Assembly: GCA_022059125.1 (NCBI GenBank)
Contig: JAEUWY010000002.1
Location: forward strand, 3,410,001 to 3,474,000
DNA from: Corynespora cassiicola
Taxonomy: Eukaryota; Ascomycota; Dothideomycetes; Pleosporales; Corynesporascaceae
Reading direction: 5' to 3'
Length of the DNA: 64,000 nt
Positions 41,515 through 54,748 of this stretch are shown here, in pieces (position 1 is the first letter of the stretch; every line of letters begins with the position of its first letter). The translations under genes and the position numbers were made by a program. The notes under the pieces are model-generated. The model searched no databases. It was not told where the DNA came from and saw only the letters and a list, made by a program, of their open reading frames with translations.

Positions 41515-43626
41515 GGTAGCTGGGTGAGATAGTTCACAGGTACTCAGACGAGAAGAAAAGGGTGTGGTAAGGTAAGAAGCTTGACACGTTGAGTTTGACA
41601 GAGGGTCGATGAGGGGTATTTAAAGAAAACCGCGGGCGCGGACTACGTTAGTCGGAGCCCCTCCTTCGGGGACATGTAGCCCGTGACTCAGCTGGACAGG
41701 GACCTTCAAATTGCGTGCACCTAGCGAAATTGGGTATCATGACTGCATGTCTGGCGGAGGGAGCGTGAAGTGATCCAGTCAAGGGCGGGAATGGTGGAAA
41801 AAGTGGGGTGAGGAGGGGGTGAGGCCTCCGGCGGTTAGGATGAGCTTCAGAAGGGATGGAGAAAGGCATAGTGTTACTTGGCGAGTAGGACAGATGGGAT
41901 GTGCTACTATACGGGATCAGTGTCAAGTAATGTATGGGTAATGTGTTAGGTCAGCGGCAGGGCGAAGGAAGGGCGTGCGGATTAACAATGGCAGCAGTAT
42001 CAAAGTGGACAAGTCTGTGGGCCCGGAAATGTTTGATAACGACAGCCGGCGATCCACATGCGGTGTTGTGTAAGCTGTAACAGAATATATGGCCGATTTC
42101 GTCTGGTATAATTCTGCGACCATGGACGGTGGCTTAGACGTGGCTTGGGGTCTGAGGCTCGGCACAAATAATGGCGCATGCGGCCTTTCATCTCTGGGTG
42201 CAGGGGATGACAACACGAGGGCAGGCCAAACGTCGCAGCCGATGCGCTCTAATGCAAGCGCCGGGTAAAATATTGGAGCAGTAGGGGTGGCCGTTGGACT
42301 GGTGATAAGCAAAGAATCGAGGCGTCGACAGCGCCGGCGAGAAACCTGGCTTGCTCAAGAGGCCTGCGGGGAGACGGCCAAGGCGAATAGAGGAGGAAAA
42401 GAGCATCAGGGCGCGCGGGTGCGGTCTTCACACGAGCCAAAATACCGAAATGCGGGTACCTTTGCGCTAGGAAGACTAAGCGTGACGGTGCGAGACGTAG
42501 TGGCTGGATTGCGCGCACCTACCGCTACTTAATAGTCCTCCGGTCCCAGCGGACAAGACCTTGGTGTGTGCGCGCCCCGTCCCCGGCGCTTCCCAGCGCT
42601 TCCCAGCGCTTCCCAGCGCTTCCCAGCGCTTCCCAGGAGGGCTTAAACATCAACCGCGGCGAAGGGCTCCCACGAGGCGGCTGCCAATGTCCACGGGTAC
42701 CATGGAGAAGTGGTCGGGCCGCAGGGTCCCCGAGGGCGGCACCCAGGGGCGCCAGATGCGGCAGCGGCCGAAGGCACGTGACGTGACGCGATGACATGGG
42801 CCAGCCCCAGGTGGTGCAACGAATGAGACAAGGGTCAAAAGAAACAGTCGAAAGCGGCGCGGGGGGGAGAGGCAGCCTCACGCGGGCAGGGCGGTTGAGA
42901 CGCGTCGTGCAAAGCTTGCTTGGTCGCTGGCCTGCTGGGTGCCAGAGCTGCGATGCGGTGAGGGAGCACCACGGCGCCGCCCAAGGTTTGCAGAGGTGGC
43001 AGGGTTTGCAAGATTCGCACGGGTCCGGTAGGGCAGGCAGTGACGGTGGGAGCAGAGGGCAGAGCCGCAGGAGGCCCAGATGGCGGCACAGGGGTCTGTG
43101 GGGGGGATGGGCCAGGTGGTGCGAGGAGCCTTGCCGTGTAGGGCTGGATTCGGCCAGACATCGCGCAGATGACGTCGGCGTGGATCAAACCTTCGCAGCG
43201 CGCCGCGGGTGCGAGGGCGTGTACAGACAGCTGGAATCGGGTCGCGCAGTCGCGGGACAGGCTGCGATGGTGTTGCAGGAGGCCTCGTTCGCCGTGTAGG
43301 TTTGCAGACAGGGCGCTGGTCGTAACCAAGCTAGGGGAAGATCAGCTCGCGCACCACACGCCGGGAGGCGTCACATATCGACGACAGCGGTGCTTGCCCA
43401 TGGCCAGACCAGACCGTCACCCGTCGCCCGTCGCCCGTCACCCGCTGTCCAGCTCCCAGCTCCATGCACTCGACTCCATTTGACCCCTTCGATCTCTTCG
43501 ATCCAGCCGAACTGCGCTGTCACTTTGCACAGGCCAGCCAATTGGCTAGACCGTCGGCACTCTCTAGCGCGAACGCCTCGAGCAGCCCGTCTCCCTCTCG
43601 TGCCCGCCGACCTGGACGACGACTCT
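41515..43626. other. Intergenic, divergent, with a 10-bp tandem repeat
   Basis: About 2.1 kb between the start of the WW gene (minus) and the hybrid kinase (plus), so it carries both promoters. An open frame from 43390 continues into the kinase but looks like leader sequence. A perfect 5x10-bp repeat sits near its middle (listed). No other gene supported. Confidence 0.5.
42587..42636. repeat. Five perfect copies of the 10-mer CGCTTCCCAG
   Basis: Five identical head-to-tail 10-bp units, near one helical turn each. The perfection implies recent expansion or conversion. It lies about 1 kb from the two flanking divergent start codons. Confidence 0.95.
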
Positions 43627-46600
43627 ATGAGCCCGCCCAAGTCCATCTTTACAGGAAGCAGCTCTGCCGTCGACGCCCTCCCCACCGCCCTCCCCAACCC
43701 CGGACGCCTGGACGAGGCCCTGGTCCACCCCGACCGCCGCCCGCACGACGACCCAGAGCCCGCCATCCCACCTACACCTGCACCGCGCACACCCCATACG
43801 CGCCGCGAGCGACGGCCCAGCGCTGCCCTTTCCCGCAAGCCCTCATGGATGCTGAGGCTGCCGCCTGAAGACACGCCCCCTCGCCGCCGCTCCTCGCTCT
43901 CTGCCCACACCCCCAAGGCCGCTGCCCTGCGCCGCCCCGACCCCGTCAAGACTCCCCCCGCCGTCGCAGGCACAAAGCGCCCAGTCCAGCCCAACCAGAC
44001 CCCGGAGCGCCCGCAAGAGCCTGCCAGCGAGCCATTACACAAGCGCCGGCGCGTGCAGAGCCGCACACGACACTCGCTCGACCATTTCAGCTTCCAGAAG
44101 ACGGTGCAGCAGCTCCACGACGGCGACCAGCCCCCGTCGCCTCTCTTCTTCTCCAACTCGCGGCGCAAGCGCCCGCACCTGCCTGCGCGATTCTCCAGCT
44201 CCGAAGCTGCCGCCAGAATGCTGAGCAAGACGCGCGGTGAAGAGGGCGGTATCAAGACGGTCACGTTGGCGCGAGGAACATTCAGCGGTTTGAGTCCACC
44301 GGGCGCCACCAGCGCTCCGAGCGGCCGTAGCTCGGAGCGATCCAGCCTGCCCAGGACATCCTCGCCCGATGGCCGCGATCGCTCAGATCCGCTGCGTCTG
44401 CTGGGCTCGGTCGGCATCGTTGAATTGCTGGAGCAGGACACACGGCCCACTTTCATTGTCGACATTGGCGATGCGTCTAACTACACGCCTGGTTCCTCCA
44501 GCCTGCAGATCCTTTTCGCAAACAGCGCCCTGCGTGCTGATGCTCACACTTGGGAACTGGTAGCAGGGAGATCGTCGCGGGATGAACTGGCAGCCCACGC
44601 ATCCACCCAATTCAAGGGTTGGCTGCTGAGCACCATTGTGCAGGGAGAGAGCCTGGACCTGAACCCTTCGCCCGTCGAGCATGGAGGCATCGTGTGGTCG
44701 TGCTATACCCTGAGGAAGCGCCTGCGCGTAGTTTCCGGAGCCGTGTCGTCGTCCGTTGCACCTAGTATCCCTTCAACTAGTGCATCCAATGAGTTCGCCA
44801 TTCCGTCATCTTCTTCCGCCGCCTTGGCCTCTGGTGACATGGATATGTCCTCTTCCTCTGCTCACTTCAACGAACCCCAGGACTACTTTGGCAATTCCAT
44901 AGCCGCCGTTGTGAATGATAAGGACCCAGATCCCAGGCCAGTATCCGCTGTGACTGCCATCGCTCTCGATAATGTCAAAATCGGAACTACTGATGCATTT
45001 GGAGGTCCTTGGCCAAGGCCCAATAGGCTGGATCTGGCTCCGCTAGACGGACATCCGTCTTTCACCAATGAGTGCGTCCTCCGTGCTCATACCGCAGGTG
45101 AAGTTGACAGTTTTCATAGAGAAGAGCCTAGCCCTCCACACGAGCAGGGCTTCTTCGACTGGACCAGATTATCCCTATCGCCCTCCCTTCCTAGGCACAT
45201 CCAATTTGCCCGCTCAGTCGATTGGGCGTCTACCCCGCTAGGCCCCATTGAATTTTGGTCCAATGATCTACGAGCCATGTGCAATTTGATCATGTGAGCA
45301 TGGCCTATCTTGCCGTGTCCCATCATCACTAATCACTATAAAGGGCGAGCCCACATCCTGCAGCAATGTACTGGGGCGACGAACTAGTCGCCATCTACAA
45401 CGAGGCCTACATTGGTTCGTAGGCCCGACCTAAAGATGATGCCCCTTCGTTCACTAACAAACCATCCAGGACTTGCCGGTCAGAAACATCCAACGCTCAT
45501 GGGCCAAAGCTACAAAGTAGCATGGGCTGAAATCTGGGACGAGGTCAAAGACGTCTTTGCAAATGCGCGAATGACCGGCCAGGCCACCATGAAAGACGAC
45601 GACTGTTTGTTCATGAAAAGGAGTGGGTTTCTTGAGGAGACTTACTTTTCGTGGTCCATCATTCCGATGGTCGGTGAAGATGGAACTGTCATGGGGCTTT
45701 ACAACCCTGCATTTGAGTACGTGGTCGCATTTCATGTGCTGGGGCGTGTCCTGCTGCTGTTGCTGCTTGGGGTCTTGTACCATCTTGCCATTCTTCCAAG
45801 CTGTCGCTCAGTTGCTGGATCGCGTCCGATAGCACCTGATCCCTCTAGGTCTCTTACTCTACTAATTGGCATGTAGGAAAACGAGAAGGAAAATTGCAGA
45901 ACGCCGGATGCTCACCTTACGGGAAGTCGGAGAACGTACAGCCACTGCTCGAGATGTGAAAGGCTTCTGGGAACAAGTCTTGGCAGCTCTGACAGAGAAC
46001 GAGTTTGATACTCCATTTGTCCTCCTGTACTCGGTCTCCGATGACAACGACAGTGACTCTTCGTCGTTGCACTCTAGTAGTCTTCTCGGAAGCAAACACT
46101 GCTATCTTGAGGGCTCGCTGGGCGTTCCACGACACCACCCGTCTGCACCGGAACAAATTGATTTAAAAGAGGGGAGTGAAGGCTTCGGGCCCGTTTTCAG
46201 AGAGGTCATGAAGGCTGACAAGCCAGTCGTATTGGGAATTGGTTCTGGGGATCTCCCCATTGCCATGATGGAAGGCCTTGAGTGGCGTGGTTTTGGAGAC
46301 TCCTGCCGAGATGTTGTGGTGTGCCCCATACATCCAACCACTGGAGATACCATCCTCGGATTTCTAGTCATGGGCATCAACCCCAGAAGACCTTACGACG
46401 ATGATTATAACCTGTTTGTTCAACTTCTTAGCCGGCAGTTAGCTACGTCGTTGGCCTCAGTGGTCCTCTTTGAGGAAGAGATTCGACGAGGTCAGAAAGC
46501 AGCCAAGTTGGCTGCAGAGGATCGCTTCCATCTCTCAGAACAACTTGCAGCCCGGACACAGGAAGCTAGGGACAGCGAGACCAAATTTACCCGAATGGCT

Positions 46601-48792
46601 GAATACTCGCCCGCTGGTCTATTCATTGCCGATCACGCAGGCCGCATCACTTATTGCAACGACACCTGGTACGAAATTTCAAGGGTCCCAAAGCACCCGG
46701 ACAAGACCGATCAGTGGATCGATTATGTGAAGGAAGAAGATCAACAAATTATCCGAGAGCACTGGAGGAAGCTTGTCGAAAACGCGACCGCCATAAACAT
46801 CGAGTTCCGCTTCAAAACGCCTTGGCAGGACCGCAACGGTAACACTGGTGATACTTGGGTCCTCTTCTGCGCATTCCCAGAAAGATTCGAGGATGGCATG
46901 CTCAAGAGTGTTTTTGGCAGCATCACAAACATCAGCCCGCAGAAATGGGCAGAAGGCTTCCAGAAACGCAAGATGGAGGAAGCGGTCGAGCTTAAAAGAC
47001 AGCAAGAGAATTTCATCGACATCACCAGTCATGAAATGCGAAACCCACTAAGGTACGTTTGTTATTCACGTTTGGTTCTATGCTGACTCTTCTTAGCGCT
47101 ATTTTGCAATGTGCAGATGAAATTTCAACAATCCTCAGTGACTTCAAGGGCGTCGACCCCAACGCAAAGCACCCGACAGCCATTTCGGACAGTATAGATG
47201 CTGCGCAAACCATTGCTCTATGCGCTCAGCACCAAAAACGCATTGTCGATGATGTTTTGACCCTGTCCAAGCTCGACAGTGCTATGCTGATGGTCACACC
47301 CGTTGATGCGCAACCTCTGCAGGTGGCTCAGCGTGCTCTCAAAATGTTTGAAGGCGAAGTGCAGACTGCAGGAATTCAAATGGAATTTGTCTTAACTGAA
47401 GAGTACAAACAGCTAGACATTGATTGGGTCAAATTGGATCCATCGCGAGTACTCCAAGTAAGCATTGTTATCAATCTTACGTGGTCCATTACTGACGAAC
47501 CAAACAGGTTTTGATCAATCTTACTACCAATGCCATCAAATTCACCACAACAGAATCGAGTCGTACAATCAAGGTTATCTTGTCTGCGTCCCGAGGCCGG
47601 CCTTCTGCAAGCAAGACACCGACCGTTAGCTTCTTTCCTTCCCGATCCAAACGTGTTGACCAAACCCTTGGTCCAGATTGGGGAGATGGAGAGGAGATTT
47701 TTCTCGAGTTCGCAGTCCAGGATACAGGGCGAGGTCTTAACGATGAAGAGAAGAAAGTTTTGTTCCAGCGCTTTTCTCAGGCTAGCCCTCGCACACACGT
47801 CCAATATGGCGGCTCTGGTCTCGGTCTGTTCATCTCGCGTGAATTGACTGAGCTGCAGGGCGGCGAAATTGGAGTGTCGTCCGAGGCGGGTAAAGGCAGC
47901 ACTTTTGCGTTTTATGTCAAATGCCGCAGGACGCCGGAACCTAAGGAGGCGATGGATATACCAATTACCTTGGCACGGCAATTGTCCAACGCAAAGGAGC
48001 GGGTTCGCCTCGAACCACCCAAGGTCAAGGACTTTGCCAAAGTGCCCAAAGACAAGGTGGTTGATCAAATCAAATCCCAAAAAGCCCACCTCAAGGTCTT
48101 GATAGTAGAGGACAATCTAGGTATGACCCAGTTCTAATCATCTACCGGGCTTCGCTAATCATAACAGTCAACCAGCGAGTCCTCCAACGCCAGCTCCAAA
48201 ACCAAGGGATCGCTACTCTTGTGGCAAACCATGGTGGAGAAGCCCTCGAAAAGCTCAAACAGTCTCAATACTGGAAAGGAAGCAAAGCCGATGCCATCGA
48301 CGTCGGTGTTGTCCTTATGGACAAAGAAATGCCCGTAATGGACGGCCTCCAGTGCACGAGCCACATCCGCGAATGGGAAAAGGAGGGCCTGCTAAAGTGC
48401 CACGTGCCAATCATCGCCGTCACGGCGAATGCGCGAAGCGAGCAGATTGCTACTCTCCTCGATGCCGGCATGGTACGAGCCCCGCTTATAGACATGTCCA
48501 CAGGAGACCTCGATGCTGACTCACGTGACTACAGGACGACGTCGTATCCAAGCCCTTCCGCATCCTGGAACTCATACCCAAAATCGAAGAACTCGCCGCA
48601 ATGTATCAGCGCACGGTGCCAGATCCTCCGAACCCGCTGGGCATCGTAGTACCCACGCTACAGCCGGATCCATCGAGGACGAATGAAAATGCGAAGATCG
48701 TTTCTCCCGCCACGGCCACGGCCACGACTACCACGCTCAATACCTGGGCTACGAAACCAAAGAGGTCACCTTCTACTAAAAAATCATCATGA
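43627..48792 (+). CDS. Hybrid sensor histidine kinase (PAS-GAF-PAS-HisKA-HATPase-REC), eight exons
   Basis: Exons 43627..45293, 45344..45414, 45470..45716, 45877..47051, 47096..47457, 47508..48120, 48168..48472 and 48535..48792; 1565 aa; all seven introns (44-160 bp) are in phase. A long Pro/Arg/Ser-rich N-terminus (1-525) is followed by a PAS-like module starting VDWASTPLGPIEFW (about 529-660), a GAF-like domain (about 680-880), a second PAS (about 900-1020), the H-box SHEMRNPL with phospho-acceptor His1047, an ATPase with N-box LINLTTNAIKF (about 1177) and G-box GGSGLGLF (about 1277), and a receiver with acidic pair VEDN, phospho-acceptor Asp1430 (MDKEMPVMDG) and Lys1486 (VSKPF). All catalytic residues are present. 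It should feed the fungal phosphorelay through an HPt protein; the stimulus is unknown. Start chosen at MSPPKS; an upstream in-frame Met at 43390 is possible. Confidence 0.92.
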
Positions 48793-51700
48793 ACATGACA
48801 CGGGGACACGACTCTTGACCACTCGTTGGTTTTTATGTTATTATCTGTTCTTTTGAATTCTTACTTACCTACGAAACGAAAACGAAATGAAGCCAAACGC
48901 TTGCATGCATGTTCAGCTAGAACACAATAGAGGTGTATTGGGGCGTAAAAAAGTGTGTCCTTTTTTCTTTTTTTTGGTACTCTTGACGGTGGGATCGCGA
49001 CTTGTTACATGGATTGGTATCCCTGGATATATATGAGCATGGTGTTTTTGGCGTTTTATCAACGGTGGTTCGTCAATGCTTATTTCCCTGGTCTCCTTTT
49101 TCTCTGCTGGGAATGAGCTGGTTAGCAATGGCGCAGGTTTGCAAGAATTTGGAATATGGGAGGGACGTTGGGGTTGGATGGTAATGATGACGCCCTTTTG
49201 TCGAGGGAATGCATGTGGGTCAAAAAAAATATAAAATAAGAGATGATAGGTTAGGCAGTAGTTAATTGGGTTGAAAGGGATTCGAAAGGAAAGGGCTGCG
49301 CGTGAGATGTGTGCATCTGGGACGAAGTATTGGGTGGGTCTGTATGGGAGGGGCTGGTTGAGTGCAAGTAAGTAGGGAAGCGTCTGGTCTATGCTATCCT
49401 TCGTAGTACCATACCCCATGAGACATTTTTCTTGTTTTTGATTTCTAATTCTTCTTGGTGGTTGTTCAACGCTTCGCGTCTTCTTCTCACGGGCTCGAGT
49501 GGATCGTGCATGTTGGGCTCAGTGCCCACTATGGACGGTAAATCCCACTCAGTCCTTTCTGTAGATCATGTATGTGGATGGGCTCTACGGTGGAGCCTAG
49601 ATGCTTCCGCCCAAGCCGTACGCAACGATTAATTATTCCAGAAGATATGCTCCCTGCCGTTCGCCCCTGAAGTGCGTCCTGGCATGTTCTTGCACGGTGC
49701 AAGTCGCGGTGTGGGTGATGTTCGTAGATTGTGCATATCACGCTGCACTGCTCACTTAGCGACTATAGCTTTGATGGTAGCTCCCCAAAAGTCTAGTAAG
49801 ATCCTTCTTATCGTGAAGATCAACATGTGGGATATCCGCTCAATATTTCCGTGGCATCCGCTGGGGAGATGATCTGAGTCGAGGATAGGGGGATGACGAG
49901 AGCGGAAAGAGGAACGTGCGAGTAGGACCGAATGATGGACAAAAGCTTGTAGATAAAGCTTTTGTTTGATAAGAGGCGTCTTGGTCGGATTGGTTGTTGT
50001 GGAAGATGACTTGGGTGTGGTGGAAGTGGGGTGATTGGCAAATGTATCCTTCTTTTCAGTATGTTCCAAAGTGTGATGGAGACTTGGGAGAAGTGAACGA
50101 AGAGAAAGACAGGAAGACGAACAAGCACAGTGCTATATTGTATGTCACCAATCGTGTGGCCATGCAGTAGGGAAATTAGAATGGGAGAAGACGCAGTCCT
50201 AGAACGCTGAAGGCACTCGGGGCCTCCAAAGACCCTGAACTATCCACTGCTCTCCAAACAACATTTTCACGTTCACGCACAAAACCATCGACGTCAAGAC
50301 AACACTTTGAAAAACACGCCATCTACACTTGGCCAACACATCACCGTTGCAACCATCCCCCAAAGCCTCGGCTGCTCAGCTCACCTCGCACCCCCCATTG
50401 GCCTATCTAACCCTCTAAACTCAACCACACCTGCACACCTCACCATCACCACGCACACGATCGAATCCCTCACCCCTATCCCACCCGTCTACCCGTCCAC
50501 CCACCCCAACTCCCAAACTCTAAAGAAAAAAAGCATCCCAAAGACGGGACGGACTACGGCCATACCCGGAACCCACCAGGGCAGTGCTCGAAAGCTGGGA
50601 ACTTGCCTCGGCCCCCCTCCTCCCCCCTCATTGGCCCTTCCACTGCGCCGGTGGCTTGCTACCAAAGGCCCAGATCCGGGGAGAGGGAGGGAGGGGGGCC
50701 CCAAGTCTACTACCACGACTACTGCTGCTGCTTCTAGTAGAGCCTCCTCTGCCACGAGGCGGGTAGGGGTCGCAGATACGGTGCAAGGCCGCCACCACGC
50801 CCCGTCTCAGGCCGGCGGGCACGGATGGGGAAAAGAAGGGCAGACATGTGCCCACCCTTCACCACGTCCACGACTTATCACGACGGCGAGGGCTTACTCG
50901 AAAAAGGGCCGAGGTCCGCGCGTCGGGGGAGGGGCTCTGATTGGGTGGGTGGCGCGGGGCGGAGGAGCGGTGGATGCGGGATTGAATTGGGAGTGAGAGG
51001 GATCGGAAGATCCGGGGGCGCCGGGATGCTGGTAGTGGTGTACTAAGTGTTTGTGTGGGAGAGACTTGTGTTGTTTTCTTGGAGGGGAGGGGCGGATGGA
51101 GCGGGCAGCACCGGCGGCGGCGCGCAGGGCAAGCCAAGGCAACATAGGCACGCACGCGCGCACACACGCACGCACGCAGGCGCGTGGTAGGTGCAAGGAA
51201 GGAGGTGGCTGGGTGCGGGAGGTTAGTTGGACCTTGCAGACTGGAACGTCTCTGCTCGGAGGTGGGATTGAATAGGGAAGTGTAAACGATGGTCGACGAT
51301 GGGTAGAGAGAGACAGGGTGCCTGTGTCTCCAATGGCGGCGTCTGGCATGCAGAGTGCCAGATTTGATGGTTCGAGATTGCGGTTCATGCGGATGATTTC
51401 TGTTCAACTTGGGTTGCTGGCTGGCTGGTGCTTGGAAGGTTTATTGGCCGAATGGAGGCGAGAGGTGTCTTGCTCGCCATCTGACAGGCGTGTTGTGTCC
51501 AGTGCAGCCGCTGCATGTTTAATCTGACCGCATGCGGCGTATACTGCCTCCGCTGTACGCGTTTCACAGCAGATGCTTCTTCTGGTTGTTGCTCATGCCC
51601 TGCAGGATGCCCGAGTACCCCGCGAGTTCGCGTGACATCACTTCCTGCATTGCCAGATCTGGCTGCCTGTCCAAATCGGAAGCGTGCAGCAGATGAGCAG

Positions 51701-53053
51701 AACCCCCTATCTCAGTCTAGAAGGCAATATTGACAGTCTGTGCCCTGCCAAGTGTCGAGCGGTGAGATTCGGCGGCTGGGGTTCCTGTCCTCTGCCATGT
51801 GTAGGGAGCGTGGCGGGCGGTGGACATGGGGGCATCAGTTGCACGATGCTGACACTGTCCGCTGGAGACGGCTACAGCAAGCGCCGGATACCGAAGGATA
51901 TCATAAGCGAAGGCGAATGTGCGTAATGATGGGGACACACAACGCAGCGCGCGGTGGAGACGATGGCCCCTCGATCCTACTCGTATGGGTAGGTCAAGCA
52001 TTGCGATGAGCATGGCGGTCTTGGGCACTGACACCGTCGGCCAATTTGCGACAAGACTATGCTGAAAGCATGGCTCTGCCCCGGACGGCGCCCACTATCA
52101 CGGAGCCCTTTTCCCGCGAATCTTGGACTGCTCGTCTCCCGCGTATACACCTTCAGCCGTCGACTCTGGGCCGGGGCCTCACCTGAGTGCGACCGTCAGG
52201 TCGCCTATTCTTCTCAACAAGCAATGGTTGCATCAGCTAAGCCGACGCGTCGGGCAGAGGTGCGGTAGATGCAAGTGCAGCTCCCGACAGCGGGCGCATC
52301 GAGCCACGACTGCACCATCGTAGCAGTGGTCGCGGCGCCGGATGTAGATACTGTTCGGGACAAGATTGGAACGGAATCTGGGGGAATGACAATGCCCAGC
52401 CGCTGAAACCCCACTTGGAGCGCAGCGTGTGACTCTGAGATCCAGGCCATCGAGGGAGGGAGAGAGGCTGAAAGAGACGCAGGACAAGCCAAACACGGCG
52501 CGCCCCGATCAGCGCTGCCATCCACGGCGTCGGGGCAGCCGTCGAGGACGTTTGAGAAAAGGACCGGGACCAGTTCAAAGGGCATTTCGTGCGGCTTGCC
52601 CGATGGAAGCTTGGGGGTGATTGGCGCGAGGGGGTGTGGTCGCAGCGAGGGGTCCGCGCTGTGGGGTTCTTCTCCGCACGCCTCCACGCCCCAGGCGGGA
52701 CCCCGGCCTCACTAGTCTCGTATCCCCGTTGTTTGCCCGCATCCGCCGCTATTCACCCTTTTTCGTTGGCCATGACGGCCGTGAAAGACGCTGTCGCTTC
52801 CAGAAGTCCCACGCTGTACTCCACCTTGCCTCGGCACCTCCAACCTGCCAGGATGTTTGTAATGGCTCGCGGCGCCCTTGTCAGCCCTTGGGCTTGGCGG
52901 CGTCGAACAGGTAGGCGCACGAACAGAATATAATATGCTGTCCCTGTGCGCCCACGTTGTCCGGTGTCGATCCATCTCCCTCACCTTCCCTCATCTCTTG
53001 CTCCCTGCAGCCCCGTCTCGTTCGAGCAGAGGGCATACCATCCCTTCGACACC
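48793..53053. other. Long gene-poor region
   Basis: About 4.3 kb between the kinase stop and the MFS start. The longest frames (50307-50996 plus, 50859-51407 minus) are low-complexity Pro/Thr/Arg/Gly-rich and overlap one another on opposite strands. I found no domain or splice model. A short alternating-base tract near 51.15-51.18 kb is the only repeat noted. The right end is the MFS promoter. Confidence 0.5.
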
Positions 53054-54748
53054 ATGGCACACCATCACGAGGTCGAGAAGCTCGACGCCCAGATGATGGA
53101 GGACGTCGAGCACAGCCCAACAAAGGGCTCCGCTAGCGGCGAGTACGAGTGCGAGTTCACCCCGGAAGAGCAGAGGAAGATCATCCATCGCGTCGACAGA
53201 CGGTTGGTTGTGACTGTCGGCGTGCTGTACTGCATCAGTCTCATGGACAGGACCAACCTTTCCGCCGCCTCGATTGCCGGGTATGTGTTTTGCGCCCACG
53301 TCCACCCCTCGCCACAATGCTGATGGACGCGCAGTATGAATAGGGAGTTGAATCTCAATGTCCTGATGGGCACAGTCTCCCGCTACTCCGTCGTGACCTT
53401 GGTCTTCTTCACCACCTACATCGTATTCCAGCCGCCCGCCACCGTCATTGCTCGCAAGTTGGGCCCTCGCCCCTTCCTCTCTGCCATTGTGACAATGTGG
53501 GGTGCAGTCATGATCGGCATGGGCTTTACTGAGACCTGGGAATCGCTTGCCGCTCTGCGAGTCATCTTGGGTCTCTTCGAAGCCGGCTTCTTCCCCAGCT
53601 GTGTCTACCTCCTGAGTACTTGGTATACCAGGTTCGACATTGGAAAACGTTACTCGGTCTTTTACATCCTAGGATCTCTGGCATCGGCCTGTGCTGGTAT
53701 CCTTGCTTTTGGTGTACGTATCTCCAATATCTGAATGGACGGGATCTGACAGCACTACAGTTGATGCAGATGCAGGGCCTACAGGGCCTTGGTGGCTGGC
53801 GATGGATCTTCATAATCGAGGGTACATTGACCTGCGCCTTGGGAATCGGAGGATACTGGGCCCTTGTGGATTTCCCGGACAAGGCGCACAAATCCTGGAA
53901 GTTTTTGAAGCAGAACGAGATCAACTTCATCATCGATCGCGTTGAGAGGGACCGTGGTGACACCAAGATCGAGCCATTCTCGGCCGCAAAGTTCCTCAGG
54001 GCTGGCCTGGACCCCAAGATCTGGGCATACGCCATGGTAAGCATCATTCTTTGACAAGTGTGAGATGTATACTGACCTGGTAGATTTTCTTCAACACCAC
54101 CACTGTCACATATGCTCTTGCCTACTTCTTGCCCATCATCCTCACCCAGAACATGGGATTCGACGTCGGACCCGCTCAGTGCTTGGTTGCACCCCCCTAC
54201 GCATTCGCCGCCATCGTCATGTACACTACTGGCTGGTTGGGCGACAAGTACCATATCCGCGGACCTATCATCATCATCAACATGGTCCTCTGCTTGATTG
54301 GCCTCCCCATCATGGGTTTCGCCTCGAGCGCCGGAGTCCGCTACTTTGGCGTTTTCCTCGTGACAGCCGGAGCCAACAGCAACGTCCCCGCCACCATGGC
54401 CTACCAGGCCAACAACATCCGTGGCCAGTGGAAGCGTGCCTTTTGCTCAGCCACCCTGGTCGGATTCGGCGGCATCGGCGGCATCGCTGGCGGTCTCGTC
54501 TTCAGGACTCAGGATTCCCCCGAATACCGCCCTGGTCTTTATGCCTGCATTGCTTGCTGCCTCTTGTCCATTGTCATCGTTGGCCTGACTACTCTTGTCT
54601 TCATGAGGCAGAATAAACGCGCTGAGAGAGGCGAGGTGGAGCTTGAGGCTAGTGATGTAAGTCTTCCATTGACAGCCACTTTCGTGTTCTTGCAAATGTT
54701 AACCTTTTACAGGAGGATGCTCAGAAGGGCTTCAGGTATACCTACTAA
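53054..54748 (+). CDS. MFS transporter, DAL5/TNA1-like anion:cation symporter family, five exons
   Basis: Exons 53054..53280, 53335..53713, 53761..54036, 54084..54656 and 54713..54748; 496 aa; introns 47-56 bp, all in phase. The cytoplasmic N-terminus ends in EEQRKIIHRVDRRL, then about 12 hydrophobic segments. LMDRTNLSAASIAG closes the first segment, as in the ACS family (typically LDRTNIGNA). FFPSCVYLLSTWYTRFDIGKR is the loop 4 motif, and GLGGWRWIFIIEGTLT the well-conserved centre before the mid loop. Members import small organic anions such as allantoate, nicotinate or other carboxylates by proton symport at the plasma membrane. The substrate cannot be read from sequence. The last exon adds only 12 codons (EDAQKGFRYTY and stop). 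Without splicing the frame would continue to 54785 with an unrelated tail. Confidence 0.9.

Noticed and set aside
43390..43626. In-frame N-terminal extension of the histidine kinase
   Set aside because: Pro/Arg/Ser-rich leader-like sequence; MSPPKS at 43627 looks the better start, though not proven.
50307..51407. 229-codon plus and 182-codon minus frames
   Set aside because: Low-complexity Pro/Thr/Arg/Gly sequence, overlapping on opposite strands, no domain.
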